Assembly (NCBI RefSeq): GCF_002904165.1
Contig: NZ_CVTD020000005.1
Span: 1-64,000, forward strand
Direction: 5' to 3'
Origin: Herbinix hemicellulosilytica
GTDB lineage: Bacteria; Bacillota; Clostridia; Lachnospirales; Lachnospiraceae
Length of the DNA: 64,000 bases
A program made the translations under genes and the position numbers. How positions within the stretch are numbered: position 1 is the stretch's first letter; each line of letters begins with the position of its first letter. Under the pieces are notes generated by a model. It had not been told where the DNA came from. It did no database searches and worked only from the letters and a program-made list of their open reading frames with translations. Below, in pieces: positions 30,308-39,108 of the stretch.

Positions 30308-30985
30308 ATGGACTTATATTTATATGAAACCCATCTTCATACGGCTGAAGCCAGTGCATGTGCTATATTGACAGGAGCACAGCAGGCGCAGTTGTATAAA
30401 AAAGCAGGATATGCAGGCATAATTGTTACTGATCATTTCTTTAACGGAAATACAGCCATTCCTGACGGTTTGCCTTGGGAAGAACGGGTGGATTTATTTT
30501 ATAAAGGATATGAAAATGCGAAAAAAGAAGGAGAAAAAATCGGCCTGTCCGTTTTTTTCGGATGGGAAGCCAATTATGACGGTACAGAATTTTTAATTTA
30601 TGGTCTTAATCATGAATGGATGAAAAAACATCCCGAAATGCTTGAATGGTCAATCGAAGACCAATACCGTTATATCCATGAAGCCGGAGGATTTGTAGTT
30701 CATGCTCATCCATTCAGAATAAGGCCGTACATAAAAGAAGTCAGGTTATTTCCGGATTTGGTCGATGCGGTGGAAGTATACAATGTGGGCAACAGAAATT
30801 TAGAATTTGATAAAAAAGCCAGCGAATACGCTAAGAAACACAAGCTGCCTGTAACGGCAGGTACTGATGCCCACGGCTTTGAACAGGAGCGAAGCGGTAT
30901 GGCATTTTATAAACCGCTTAAGGATATAAAGGATTTTATAGAAAATGTAAAATCAGGTAACTGCCGATTAATAATGAATACTTAA
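30308..30985 (+). CDS. PHP-domain metal-dependent phosphoesterase
   Basis: 225 aa. Metal-binding PHP motifs in order: HLHT (residues 9-12), TDHFF, HAHPFR and GTDAHG. PHP proteins hydrolyse phosphoesters (histidinol phosphate, nucleotides, polymerase-associated) with two or three metals. GGGGGTCA lies before the ATG. It is 44 nt upstream of lysA and could be co-transcribed, but it lacks the length and motifs to be called histidinol-phosphatase. Confidence 0.85.
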   Translation: MDLYLYETHLHTAEASACAILTGAQQAQLYKKAGYAGIIVTDHFFNGNTAIPDGLPWEERVDLFYKGYENAKKEGEKIGLSVFFGWEANYDGTEFLIYGLNHEWMKKHPEMLEWSIEDQYRYIHEAGGFVVHAHPFRIRPYIKEVRLFPDLVDAVEVYNVGNRNLEFDKKASEYAKKHKLPVTAGTDAHGFEQERSGMAFYKPLKDIKDFIENVKSGNCRLIMNT

Positions 30986-31029
30986 ATTACATAAGCTAAA
31001 ACCGATATTCATAGCAGGGGAGGTAATAT

Positions 31030-32298
31030 ATGAAGAAAAAACCGTTTGTAACCTTGGAACAATTGAAAGAAATAACAAAGCAATATCCTACACCATTTCA
31101 TATTTATGATGAAAAAGGTATTCGTGAAAATGCAAGAAGATTAAAAGAAGCTTTTTCATGGAATAAAGGCTTCAAGGAGTATTTTGCGGTTAAAGCCACG
31201 CCCAATCCTTATATTATAGAAATATTAAAGGAAGAGGGCTGCGGTGTGGACTGTTCCTCATATACGGAACTTATGCTTGCAGAGGCTCTTGATTATTCAG
31301 GCGATGGGATAATGTTTTCATCCAACGCCACACCGGCAAAAGAGTTTGTAAAAGCCAGAGAACTGAATGCCATTATTAACCTTGACGACTTTACTCATAT
31401 TGAATTTCTTGAGAAGGTGGCAGGGCTTCCTGATACTATCTGTTGCAGATACAATCCCGGCGGTATGTTCATGGCTTCCAACAGGATAATGGACAACCCC
31501 GGCGATGCCAAGTACGGTTTTACAAAGGAACAGATGGTAGAAGGTTTTCGTATATTAAAAGAAAAAGGCGTAAAAACATTCGGTATTCATGCTTTTCTTG
31601 CCAGCAATACCCTGACCAATGACTATTATCCTACTTTGGCAGGAATACTATTTGAGCTGGCGGTTGAGCTAAGGGATAAAACCGGAGCGGATATTAAGTT
31701 TATCAATTTATCAGGCGGTATTGGCATACCTTACAGGCCGGAAGATGAGCCCAATGATATTATGGCTATCGGTGACGGGGTAAGAAAAGCTTATGAAAGA
31801 ATTCTTGTTCCTGCCGGCCTAGGAGACGTTGCTATATATACCGAGCTTGGAAGATATATGCTTGCACCTTACGGTCATCTGGTAGCTACGGCTATTCATC
31901 AAAAGCATATATATAAGGAATATATCGGACTGGATGCCTGTGCGGCCGATCTTATGAGGCCGGCCATGTATGGGGCTTATCATCATATTACTGTTATGGG
32001 TAAAGAAGATGAGCCGCATGTTTATAAATATGATATAACCGGTTCCTTATGTGAAAATAACGATAAATTCGCGATTGACAGAATGCTTCCTAAAATTGAT
32101 ATAGGTGACTTGATTGTGATTCACGATACCGGTGCTCACGGATATGCCATGGGGTACAATTACAACGGTAAATTAAGGAGCGCTGAACTGCTTCTTAAAG
32201 AGGACGGTTCGGTAAAACTTATAAGAAGGGCAGAAACCCCTCAGGATTATTTTGCAACTATTGATTTTAGCGATTATTATAAAAAATTATTTAATTAA
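31030..32298 (+). CDS. lysA: Diaminopimelate decarboxylase-type PLP enzyme
   Basis: 422 aa, fold-type III PLP decarboxylase. It makes L-lysine from meso-diaminopimelate, the last step of lysine synthesis. The PLP Lys is in YFAVKATPNP. Other family blocks are NLSGGIGIPY, TELGRYMLAPYG, GSLCENNDKFA (active-site Cys-Glu) and HDTGAHGYAMGYNYN. The subfamily also contains diamino-acid decarboxylases of other specificity, but the residues fit LysA. GGGGAGG precedes the ATG. Confidence 0.87.
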   Translation: MKKKPFVTLEQLKEITKQYPTPFHIYDEKGIRENARRLKEAFSWNKGFKEYFAVKATPNPYIIEILKEEGCGVDCSSYTELMLAEALDYSGDGIMFSSNATPAKEFVKARELNAIINLDDFTHIEFLEKVAGLPDTICCRYNPGGMFMASNRIMDNPGDAKYGFTKEQMVEGFRILKEKGVKTFGIHAFLASNTLTNDYYPTLAGILFELAVELRDKTGADIKFINLSGGIGIPYRPEDEPNDIMAIGDGVRKAYERILVPAGLGDVAIYTELGRYMLAPYGHLVATAIHQKHIYKEYIGLDACAADLMRPAMYGAYHHITVMGKEDEPHVYKYDITGSLCENNDKFAIDRMLPKIDIGDLIVIHDTGAHGYAMGYNYNGKLRSAELLLKEDGSVKLIRRAETPQDYFATIDFSDYYKKLFN

Positions 32299-32411
32299 CA
32301 GGTTATTTAACAAAATCTCAAAGATTATTCATAAAAGGATAGTATATTTTATATGCTGTAAAGATAAGATATACTGTACGAAAACGTAATACGCCAACTT
32401 TATCAATCAAA

Positions 32412-32447
32412 ATGCCATGCGAAAACTTATATGTTTTTGCAGGGCAT
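32412..32447 (+). terminator. Hairpin after lysA
   Basis: ATGCCATGCGAAAAC pairs with GTTTTTGCAGGGCAT (one mismatch, one wobble) around TTATAT. No T-run follows. The rest of 32299-32609 holds promoter-like TTGCAA/CATAAT and TATAAT hexamers near 32483-32515 that would serve greA. Confidence 0.5.
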
Positions 32448-32609
32448 TGATTGATATTGTCTAAATTTTTCGAAAAACATTGCAAACATTGCGTTATTGC
32501 TGCATAATATATAATGTTGACAAGAAACAGGCGTTGATATATAATACTTTGAATGTATTGTATAAGTCTATAAAAATATACAATATGCTATATGGAGGAA
32601 GGGTGTTTT

Positions 32610-33092
32610 ATGGTAGAAAAGAAAAATATACTGACTTATGAAGGTCTGCGGCAGTTGGAAGAGGAACTTCACGATCTTAAGGTAAATAAGAGAAAGGAAG
32701 TTGCTCAAAAAATCAAAGAGGCAAGAGAACAGGGGGATCTTTCTGAAAATGCCGAATATGATGCTGCCAAAGATGAGCAAAGAGACATTGAGGCAAGAAT
32801 AGAAGAGATTGATAAAATTCTTAGAAATGCCGAAGTTGTTTTGGAAGATGAAGTAGATGTTAATGTTATAAATATAGGTTGTAAAGTTCGTATATTGGAT
32901 ATGGAAATGAACGAGGAGTTAACATATAAGATTGTCGGTTCGATGGAAGCCAACAGCCTTAAAGGCAAGATATCCAACGAATCCCCTCTTGGAAGTGCTT
33001 TGCTTGGCAAAAAAGTCGGGGATGTCGTGGATGTGGAAACCCATGGAGAGGTAATTCAATATAAGATTTTGGAAATTCAAAAGTCAAATTAA
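32610..33092 (+). CDS. greA: Transcription elongation factor GreA
   Basis: 160 aa. It rescues backtracked RNA polymerase by stimulating transcript cleavage. An ATG at 32592 contains the GGAGG ribosome-binding site itself, so ATG 32610 is the start. The N-terminal coiled coil carries the acidic tip (DLSENAEYDAAKDEQ), and the C-terminal FKBP-like domain has the family ISNESPLGSALLGKKVGDVV. It is 51 nt upstream of lysS, a common gene pair in clostridia. Confidence 0.96.
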   Translation: MVEKKNILTYEGLRQLEEELHDLKVNKRKEVAQKIKEAREQGDLSENAEYDAAKDEQRDIEARIEEIDKILRNAEVVLEDEVDVNVINIGCKVRILDMEMNEELTYKIVGSMEANSLKGKISNESPLGSALLGKKVGDVVDVETHGEVIQYKILEIQKSN

Positions 33093-33143
33093 TACCCGGT
33101 GGCGGCTAAATGCCGCACCGGATAATGATATGAGGTGAAAAAC

Positions 33144-34637
33144 ATGGCTGATGAAAGAGTACAAGCGGCAAATGAGCAGGACATAAACGAACTGCTCAAG
33201 GTTAGAAGGGCAAAACTTGCAGAACTTCAGGAAAAAGGGAAAGACCCTTTTAAGATTATGAAATATGATGTGACAAACCATTCGGCAGATATTACCGAAG
33301 ACTATGACAATTTTGAAGGAAAGACGGTTTCCGTAGCCGGCAGAATCATGACCAAGAGAATTATGGGCAAGGCGTCATTTTGTAATATCAGGGACTTAAA
33401 AGGCGATATTCAGATTTATGTGCGTAAAGACGAAATCGGTGAAGAATCTTATACCGAATTTAAAAAGTATGATATCGGTGATATTGTTGGTGTCCAGGGA
33501 GAGGTGTTTAAAACCCATACGGGCGAGATATCTATAAAGGCTAAAAACATAGTTCTTCTTTCAAAAAGCCTGCAGATTCTTCCCGAGAAATATCATGGAC
33601 TTAAAGATACTGACCTCAGATATCGCCAAAGATATGTGGATCTGATTGTAAATCCCGAAGTAAAAGATACCTTTATTAAGAGATCTCTGATAATCAGAGA
33701 AATAAGAAATTATTTGGACAGCAGGAATTTCATAGAGGTAGAAACGCCGGTTCTTGTTCCTACAGCCGGCGGTGCTGCAGCAAGACCTTTCAGCACCCAC
33801 CACAATGCGTTGGATCAGGACCTGTATCTGAGAATTTCTTTGGAACTTTATTTAAAGAGACTTATTGTCGGTGGCTTAGAGCGTGTATATGAAATAGGCC
33901 GTGTATTCCGTAACGAAGGATTATCTGTAAGGCATAACCCGGAATTTACCCTGCTTGAGTTATACCAGGCATATACCGACTATTACGGAATGATGGACCT
34001 TGTTGAGGACCTTTTCCGCACCGTAGCCCAAAAGGTATGCGGAACCACCAAAATAACCTATGGCGGAGAGGTTATAGATTTGTCTAAGCCTTTTGAAAGG
34101 CTTACTATGGTTGAAGCCATCAAGAAATATGCAAATATTGACTTTGACCAGATAAAAGATGAAGCATCAGCCAAAGCCTTAGCAAAAGAACATAATATAG
34201 AATTTGAGGACAGGCACAAAAGAGGCGACATTATCAATCTGTTCTTCGAAAAATATGTTGAAGAACATCTGGTACAGCCCACATTTATTATGGATCATCC
34301 TGTTGAGATTTCGCCTCTGGCCAGCAGAAAGCCGGACAACCCCGATTTCACCGAACGCTTCGAACTGTTTATTACAAGACGGGAAATGGCCAATGCCTTC
34401 TCAGAGCTTAACGATCCTCTTGACCAGAGAAAGAGGTTTGAAGCTCAGGAAGCCCTTAGGGCAGCAGGTGATGAGGAAGCCAACGAAACCGATGAAGACT
34501 TCCTTACAGCACTTGAATACGGTATGCCTCCGACAGGCGGCATAGGAATAGGAATTGACCGCTTTGTAATGCTATTAACAGATTCTGCAGCTATAAGGGA
34601 TGTATTGCTCTTCCCGACGATGAAGAGGCTGGATTAG
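33144..34637 (+). CDS. lysS: Lysyl-tRNA synthetase, class II
   Basis: 497 aa, start ATG 33144 with GAGGTG at 33132-33137. An N-terminal OB-fold anticodon-binding domain ([26 protein letters not shown]) precedes the class II catalytic core: motif 1 around FIEVETPVL, motif 2 [15 protein letters not shown], motif 3 [14 protein letters not shown]. It charges tRNA-Lys. No T-box leader was found; it seems to be transcribed from greA. Confidence 0.98.
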   Translation: MADERVQAANEQDINELLKVRRAKLAELQEKGKDPFKIMKYDVTNHSADITEDYDNFEGKTVSVAGRIMTKRIMGKASFCNIRDLKGDIQIYVRKDEIGEESYTEFKKYDIGDIVGVQGEVFKTHTGEISIKAKNIVLLSKSLQILPEKYHGLKDTDLRYRQRYVDLIVNPEVKDTFIKRSLIIREIRNYLDSRNFIEVETPVLVPTAGGAAARPFSTHHNALDQDLYLRISLELYLKRLIVGGLERVYEIGRVFRNEGLSVRHNPEFTLLELYQAYTDYYGMMDLVEDLFRTVAQKVCGTTKITYGGEVIDLSKPFERLTMVEAIKKYANIDFDQIKDEASAKALAKEHNIEFEDRHKRGDIINLFFEKYVEEHLVQPTFIMDHPVEISPLASRKPDNPDFTERFELFITRREMANAFSELNDPLDQRKRFEAQEALRAAGDEEANETDEDFLTALEYGMPPTGGIGIGIDRFVMLLTDSAAIRDVLLFPTMKRLD

Positions 34638-34661
34638 GTTGTTTTCGGAAAAGAACCATAT

Positions 34662-34706
34662 GCACTTTCATTTAGTTGAAAAACTGAATGTGAGTGCTTT
34701 TTTATT
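34662..34706 (+). terminator. Rho-independent terminator of greA-lysS
   Basis: GCACTTTCATTTAGTT pairs with AACTGAATGTGAGTGC around GAAA and is followed by TTTTTTATTTT. After it, 34758-34850 reads as a short broken frame (KIAEEAGFKYILHMKR after a stop) that I cannot assign; nothing else is seen before 34953. Confidence 0.88.
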
Positions 34707-34952
34707 TTATAAAAATTCTTCGAAATTTTTTGTAATTGATGATTTTGCTGAAATGGTGTTGATTTAATTAAAGGTTTATATGAAGTCGGCAAATCATAGA
34801 AAATTGCAGAAGAAGCCGGATTTAAATATATACTGCATATGAAGCGTTAAATTAGCGGAAGAGCTGGTTATATGTATAATTGAAATTATTTAATACTAAG
34901 CGAAGATTAGCCAAAGTTTTAAGGAAAAGTGAAATTTTAGAGGTAAAATCTT

Positions 34953-35490
34953 ATGAATACGCAACACAAAAAAATGGTAGTTACCGATTTGGATGGAACA
35001 TTACTCAGGAATGATAAAACCATATCGGATTATTCTCTACATATTATTAATCAATTCAGAAAAAGAGGAAATCTGTTTGTCATCGCTACTGCACGGCCTG
35101 TCAGAGCCGTAAAGAACTTTATGGTAAGATGCGATTTTGATGCAGGCATATATCACAACGGAGCACTAATATGTGATAAAGATTCAAAAATTGGCGGATT
35201 TGGCATGAAAGATCCATATGATGTTTCGAGAAAAATATTGAGTGTATTTCCCGATGTATGCCTTGCGGTAGAATCTGATGATGTTCTGTATGCCAATTTC
35301 GACGCGGAGCGTTTGTGGCCTGGAAACGGATTATTCTGACAGCTTCACAGAATTGAAAGGCAAAACTGGATGCGCAAAAGGGATAGCGGTGGAAAATGCC
35401 CTGGAACCTGTAAAGGATATCGTATCAGAAATATGCGAATCAAACGAAGATGACGGGGTTGCAAAATGGATAAAAGAAAATTTGCTGTAA
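34953..35490 (+). pseudogene. Cof-type HAD phosphatase, internally deleted and frameshifted
   Basis: The first 127 codons give a normal HAD start (VVTDLDGTLLRNDKTISD, then ATARPVRAVKNF) to NFDAERLWPG. That frame stops at 35339. Another frame continues as SFTELKGKTGCAKGIAVENALEPVKDIVSE and ends EDDGVAKWIKENLL, the usual HAD C-terminus. About 100 residues, including the conserved Lys and the GDxxND metal motif, are missing between the parts. Both the deletion and the frame change point to an inactive gene. Confidence 0.85.
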
Positions 35491-35577
35491 AATAAAAATA
35501 AGCATATATTTAAAAATGCAAAATTATATTGTAAGATATGTTATATAGCCGCAGTGTCTAAATAAGGAGATAATATC

Positions 35578-36132
35578 ATGATAGAAAAAGAACTGAAAAT
35601 ATTACTGACTAAAGAACAGTTTGATTGTCTTGTCAAGCAATTTGAATGGGATCAGATAAGGACACAGGTAAATTATTACTATACAGATAATAATTATATA
35701 AAAAATTCAGGAATTACAATACGTGTTCGTGAATGCAACAATACAATTGCTTTGCAACTTAAAGTACCGGTAAGTGAACAAGGCGCAATACATATGAAAC
35801 AAGAAATTGAAACTTTTATTAATGAAATTCCCCAAAAAATAGACGGTGATTTTTTAAGTAAATTATGTTCTGTATCTTTGCCGGATGTAAGTCTGGCGGG
35901 TTTTATGGTTACGGAACGTTATATTTATAAATGGAGCAATGACATTGAAATTTGCCTTGACAAAAATAAATATCTTGATGTTGAGGATTATGAAATCGAG
36001 ATAGAATATAAGGGAAATATAGACGAATCTATTTTTGACTTTTTAAATAAAAATAACATAGAAATCAAAGATGATGTAAAAGGAAAATGCGGAAGATTTT
36101 TTAGCCATTTACTTAAAGGGGAAGAGCAATAA
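35578..36132 (+). CDS. CYTH-domain protein (triphosphate tunnel metalloenzyme-like)
   Basis: 184 aa. The N-terminus has the ExExK signature (IEKELKILL), then the strand-rich body with GITIRVRE, ALQLKVP and KQEIETF that lines the triphosphate tunnel, and YEIEIEYKG near the C-terminus. The family includes adenylate cyclases, thiamine triphosphatases and inorganic triphosphatases; Firmicutes members are mostly triphosphatases. AAGGAGA lies upstream of the ATG. It is intact although surrounded by decayed genes. Confidence 0.85.
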   Translation: MIEKELKILLTKEQFDCLVKQFEWDQIRTQVNYYYTDNNYIKNSGITIRVRECNNTIALQLKVPVSEQGAIHMKQEIETFINEIPQKIDGDFLSKLCSVSLPDVSLAGFMVTERYIYKWSNDIEICLDKNKYLDVEDYEIEIEYKGNIDESIFDFLNKNNIEIKDDVKGKCGRFFSHLLKGEEQ

Positions 36133-36160
36133 AAACCATACAAAAATTTATTTATCTCTT

Positions 36161-36895
36161 TCAGACTGTCCCGTTTAAAAGAAATCCACTTATAAAATCT
36201 TCTATAAAATGTAATAAAGTCGGCGCAATTATGCTGTTATATTTTGAAAATAACTATTGGGATAATAAATGATGAATAAAAATATTAATTAAATTAGAAA
36301 TATTAGCTGATATAAATTCAGGCAGGCTCGTCCGAGATACAATCATTTGCAGCGGAACATGTGATAATGTAAACATAATGCCAACATCAATTATTGCTAA
36401 ATATTTATTTCGAAAGTAACCATATATTCTCGTTCCGATATATCCCCTGAAAATCAACTCTTCAGTGAATGCTATGAAAATCAGATAATGAATAACTTTC
36501 ATAGCAATAAAGGTAATATCTGCTTTTATTGATATTCCTGAAATTATTGGTCTGATACCCCATAATAAAAAAACTATAAAAATTAATATTAATCCTATTA
36601 TAAATGATTTTCCTGCATTTTTCTTACTGAAACCTACTGTGTTTAGTCGCTGTTTCCTGATTAAGCAAAACGATATTACCAACCCTGTGCATATTATAGA
36701 AAATATTCCGGTAGCACAGAAAATATATATATCGGTCAATTCTGACTGTTTATGTATAAATATTTTCCCCATTACAACACTCATTAGCAATAGAATACAA
36801 TATAGAATTACAGAAAGCAGTGCATCTGTTTTTCCGTAATCTTTTACTTGCTGTACGTATTCATTATTAGCCCCTAATGCTTTTAAATTACTCAA
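36161..36895 (-). pseudogene. CPBP intramembrane protease truncated by an in-frame TAG
   Basis: The open part (213 aa, stop at 36254-36256) has about six membrane segments and the CPBP motifs EELIFRG and FTLSHVPLQM. Reading on past the TAG in frame gives LFSKYNSIIAPTLLHFIEDF and then TGA at 36161-36163. This is the expected third CPBP motif with its His, so a single nonsense change appears to have removed the last 31 residues. CPBP proteases often serve as immunity or prenyl-processing proteins. An ABC ATPase remnant directly upstream on the same strand suggests a lost bacteriocin-type export or immunity cluster. Confidence 0.75.
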
Positions 36896-36936
36896 AATTT
36901 CACCTCTTTAATATTTAATATAAATCCTTTTTATAA

Positions 36937-37067
36937 CTAAATCTTATTAGCGTATCCGTTTGAGATCTCATAAACCTCATCGCATATATTAATAACTTCC
37001 TTATTATGTGTTACTATCAATATTATTTTAGATTTTTTAATTGATACTATTTTTTCTTCATATTATA
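36937..37067 (-). pseudogene. C-terminal remnant of an ABC transporter ATPase
   Basis: The minus-strand frame reads EEKIVSIKKSKIILIVTHN, then KEVINICDEVYEISNGYANKI and a stop. This is the H-loop strand (IVTHN) and C-terminus of an ABC ATPase. Walker A, signature and Walker B are all gone. It lies about 40 bp upstream of the CPBP gene. Confidence 0.7.
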
Positions 37068-37200
37068 ATATGATTATGAGTTCTGCAAGATATTTATTAT
37101 CTTTAGGTAAAACATATCAAGATAATCTTGTTTCATATAATCGATTAATTAATCTGATATGTGCTTATGTGTCAGATGAGATTTTTTTCTTTTTTCTATG

Positions 37201-37228
37201 TTGCCAAAAGTTTAAAAGGTGATATAAT
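37201..37228 (+). promoter_or_regulatory. Promoter of the transaldolase gene
   Basis: TTGCCA, a 16-bp spacer, then TGATATAAT (extended -10). The leader to the ATG is about 170 nt and has a modest CCGGTCAT/ATGAACCGG stem; it matches no riboswitch that I recognise. Confidence 0.55.
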
Positions 37229-37403
37229 TTGTAATGGTTAATTTGAATCCGGTCATGACAAGTTGTCAAGATTGATGAACCGGCATGAAACAGAGTGCTC
37301 AGAGAATAAGGTAAAAGCGTACATACGGCATACAATACAGCACTATTAGAAATCGGGTAACCTGAAGATATTATAGGGTTTACAGAAAGGGATGTAATAT
37401 ATT

Positions 37404-38057
37404 ATGAAATTTTTTATCGATACGGCAAACATTGATGAAATCAAAAAAGCCAATGAGATGGGTGTAATCTGTGGAGTTACAACAAATCCTTCCCTTATTG
37501 CAAAAGAAGGAAGGAATTTTAATGAAGTTATCACAGAGATTGCTTCCATCGTCGACGGGCCTATAAGCGGAGAAGTAAAAGCAACGACGACGGATGCCCG
37601 GGGCATGATAGAAGAAGGCAGACAGATCGCATCAATCCATCCGAATATGGTCGTGAAAATTCCGATGACAGAGGAAGGTTTAAAAGCGGTAAAAGTTCTT
37701 TCCTCTGAAAACATAAAAACCAATGTGACATTGATATTTACCGCTACGCAGGCGCTTCTTGCCGCAAGAGCCGGGGCAGCTTATGTATCCCCGTTTTTAG
37801 GAAGGCTTGATGATATTTCAACACCCGGTGTTGAATTGGTAGAAACGATTGCAAAGATTTTCCGTACTCATGGAATTAAAACCGAAATTATCGCAGCCAG
37901 CATCCGCAACCCTTTCCATGTAATTGAATGTGCATTAGCCGGTGCAGATATTGCAACCGTTCCTTATAATGTAATTGAGCAGATGATTAAACATCCGCTT
38001 ACCGAGATAGGTATAGAGAAATTCAAGAAAGACTATTCCAGCGTTTTTGGTGAATAA
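37404..38057 (+). CDS. Transaldolase / fructose-6-phosphate aldolase family
   Basis: 217 aa, the short transaldolase type. It moves a dihydroxyacetone unit between sugar phosphates in the non-oxidative pentose phosphate pathway. Seen: [27 protein letters not shown], the Schiff-base Lys in [13 protein letters not shown], and SPFLGRLDD. Length and motifs fit the clostridial short transaldolase (tal/fsa). GAAAGG precedes the ATG. Confidence 0.92.
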   Translation: MKFFIDTANIDEIKKANEMGVICGVTTNPSLIAKEGRNFNEVITEIASIVDGPISGEVKATTTDARGMIEEGRQIASIHPNMVVKIPMTEEGLKAVKVLSSENIKTNVTLIFTATQALLAARAGAAYVSPFLGRLDDISTPGVELVETIAKIFRTHGIKTEIIAASIRNPFHVIECALAGADIATVPYNVIEQMIKHPLTEIGIEKFKKDYSSVFGE

Positions 38058-38130
38058 GATTAATACATAAAAAGAGATTGCTGTATAATTCTATCGGGGA
38101 TATATTTGGTTTTAACACCGGTAAAAGAAA

Positions 38131-38171
38131 GTGCGTCATTTTCGGACTCTATAAGTTCGACTATGACGCAC
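38131..38171. terminator. Hairpin between convergent genes
   Basis: GTGCGTCAT pairs with ATGACGCAC, with an inner TCGGACT/AAGTTCGA stem. It sits between transaldolase and the esterase-like gene. T-runs are weak on both sides. Confidence 0.55.
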
Positions 38172-38253
38172 AAAACATATTAGAGTTTTTTAACGATAAT
38201 TACAGTTATATCTATTTCCTCTTGACTAATTATATATATTTTCAGAAACGTTA

Positions 38254-39108
38254 CTATCTTTTTAGCGGCAACAATTCATCCAGTGCCAACCTGATATACT
38301 TGTCCCACAGTTCAAAGTCATGGGTATAACCTTCAGGGCAGATGTAGTTTACAGGATAGCCTAATTCTTTTAGTATTTGCACGTCTTTTTCCACTCTGTA
38401 TCTTATAAACTCATCACTTCCGCAAATTATATGAAAGTCGCATACCTCAACACCGTTTTGAATGTTTTTTCTGGCTATAGCTTCAATATTATAAGGGGAG
38501 TCAATTATTGAGTCTGCACTTCCAAAGGATGAATTATAAATGGGGAAATTAGTTCTAAAGTGGCTTCCTCTTAATTCTTCAATTAATGTCTCTGTGGAAA
38601 GAGTCATGCCGATTCCTCCGGAGATGTCAACACAGGCTCTGTAGAGGTTAGGATGCATGATAGCGGTACCTAAAGCAATATTACCGCCCATTGCATATCC
38701 AACAATAAAATTATCCTCTCTTTTTGGAGATGAGGCAAAAAGAGTCTGTATTACTACAGGCAGCTCCTCGGATAAAAACTTTTGATATTTTACCCCGTAC
38801 CGGGTATCTATGCCAAAAGAGTTGGGAATGCAGGGGGTAACAAGCATGACATTATTTTTTTGAGCATATCGTTCCGCATTGGTGTATCTGTAGGTTAAAG
38901 TATCATCATCGCCTCCGCCGTGTATAAGATAAACAGTTTGGAACTTCATACCGGGTTTATATACTCTTGGGCGTTTTCCTTCTATTGACAGCGGATTTGC
39001 GCAAGCATCCTGCTGATAATAACTGTATTCGTCCGTTGGGTAGACAATAGAAACATCAACATAATATCCTAAGGTTTGGCTTCTGAAATTAAAACGCATA
39101 TAACTCAT
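38254..39108 (-). CDS. Esterase-like alpha/beta-hydrolase with nucleophile Ser replaced by Ala
   Basis: 284 aa, no signal peptide, Esterase D-like family. The oxyanion region is YLIHGGGDDD (60-69) and a C-terminal His is present in GYTHDFELWDKY. The nucleophile elbow reads G-Y-A-M-G-G with Ala139 where Ser should be, so ester hydrolysis is unlikely. Its start overlaps the response-regulator stop by 4 nt (ATGA), making it the third gene of the kinase-regulator operon. A role as a ligand-binding partner of that two-component system is attractive but is inference. Confidence 0.8.
   Translation of the reverse strand: MSYMRFNFRSQTLGYYVDVSIVYPTDEYSYYQQDACANPLSIEGKRPRVYKPGMKFQTVYLIHGGGDDDTLTYRYTNAERYAQKNNVMLVTPCIPNSFGIDTRYGVKYQKFLSEELPVVIQTLFASSPKREDNFIVGYAMGGNIALGTAIMHPNLYRACVDISGGIGMTLSTETLIEELRGSHFRTNFPIYNSSFGSADSIIDSPYNIEAIARKNIQNGVEVCDFHIICGSDEFIRYRVEKDVQILKELGYPVNYICPEGYTHDFELWDKYIRLALDELLPLKR

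Noticed and set aside
33093-33143. T-box leader for lysS
   Set aside because: Only 51 nt separate greA from lysS, far too short for a T-box, and no specifier stem is visible.
34758-34850. Short frame reading VDLIKGLYEVGKS, stop, KIAEEAGFKYILHMKR
   Set aside because: It may be a gene remnant, but it is too short and too general to assign to a family.
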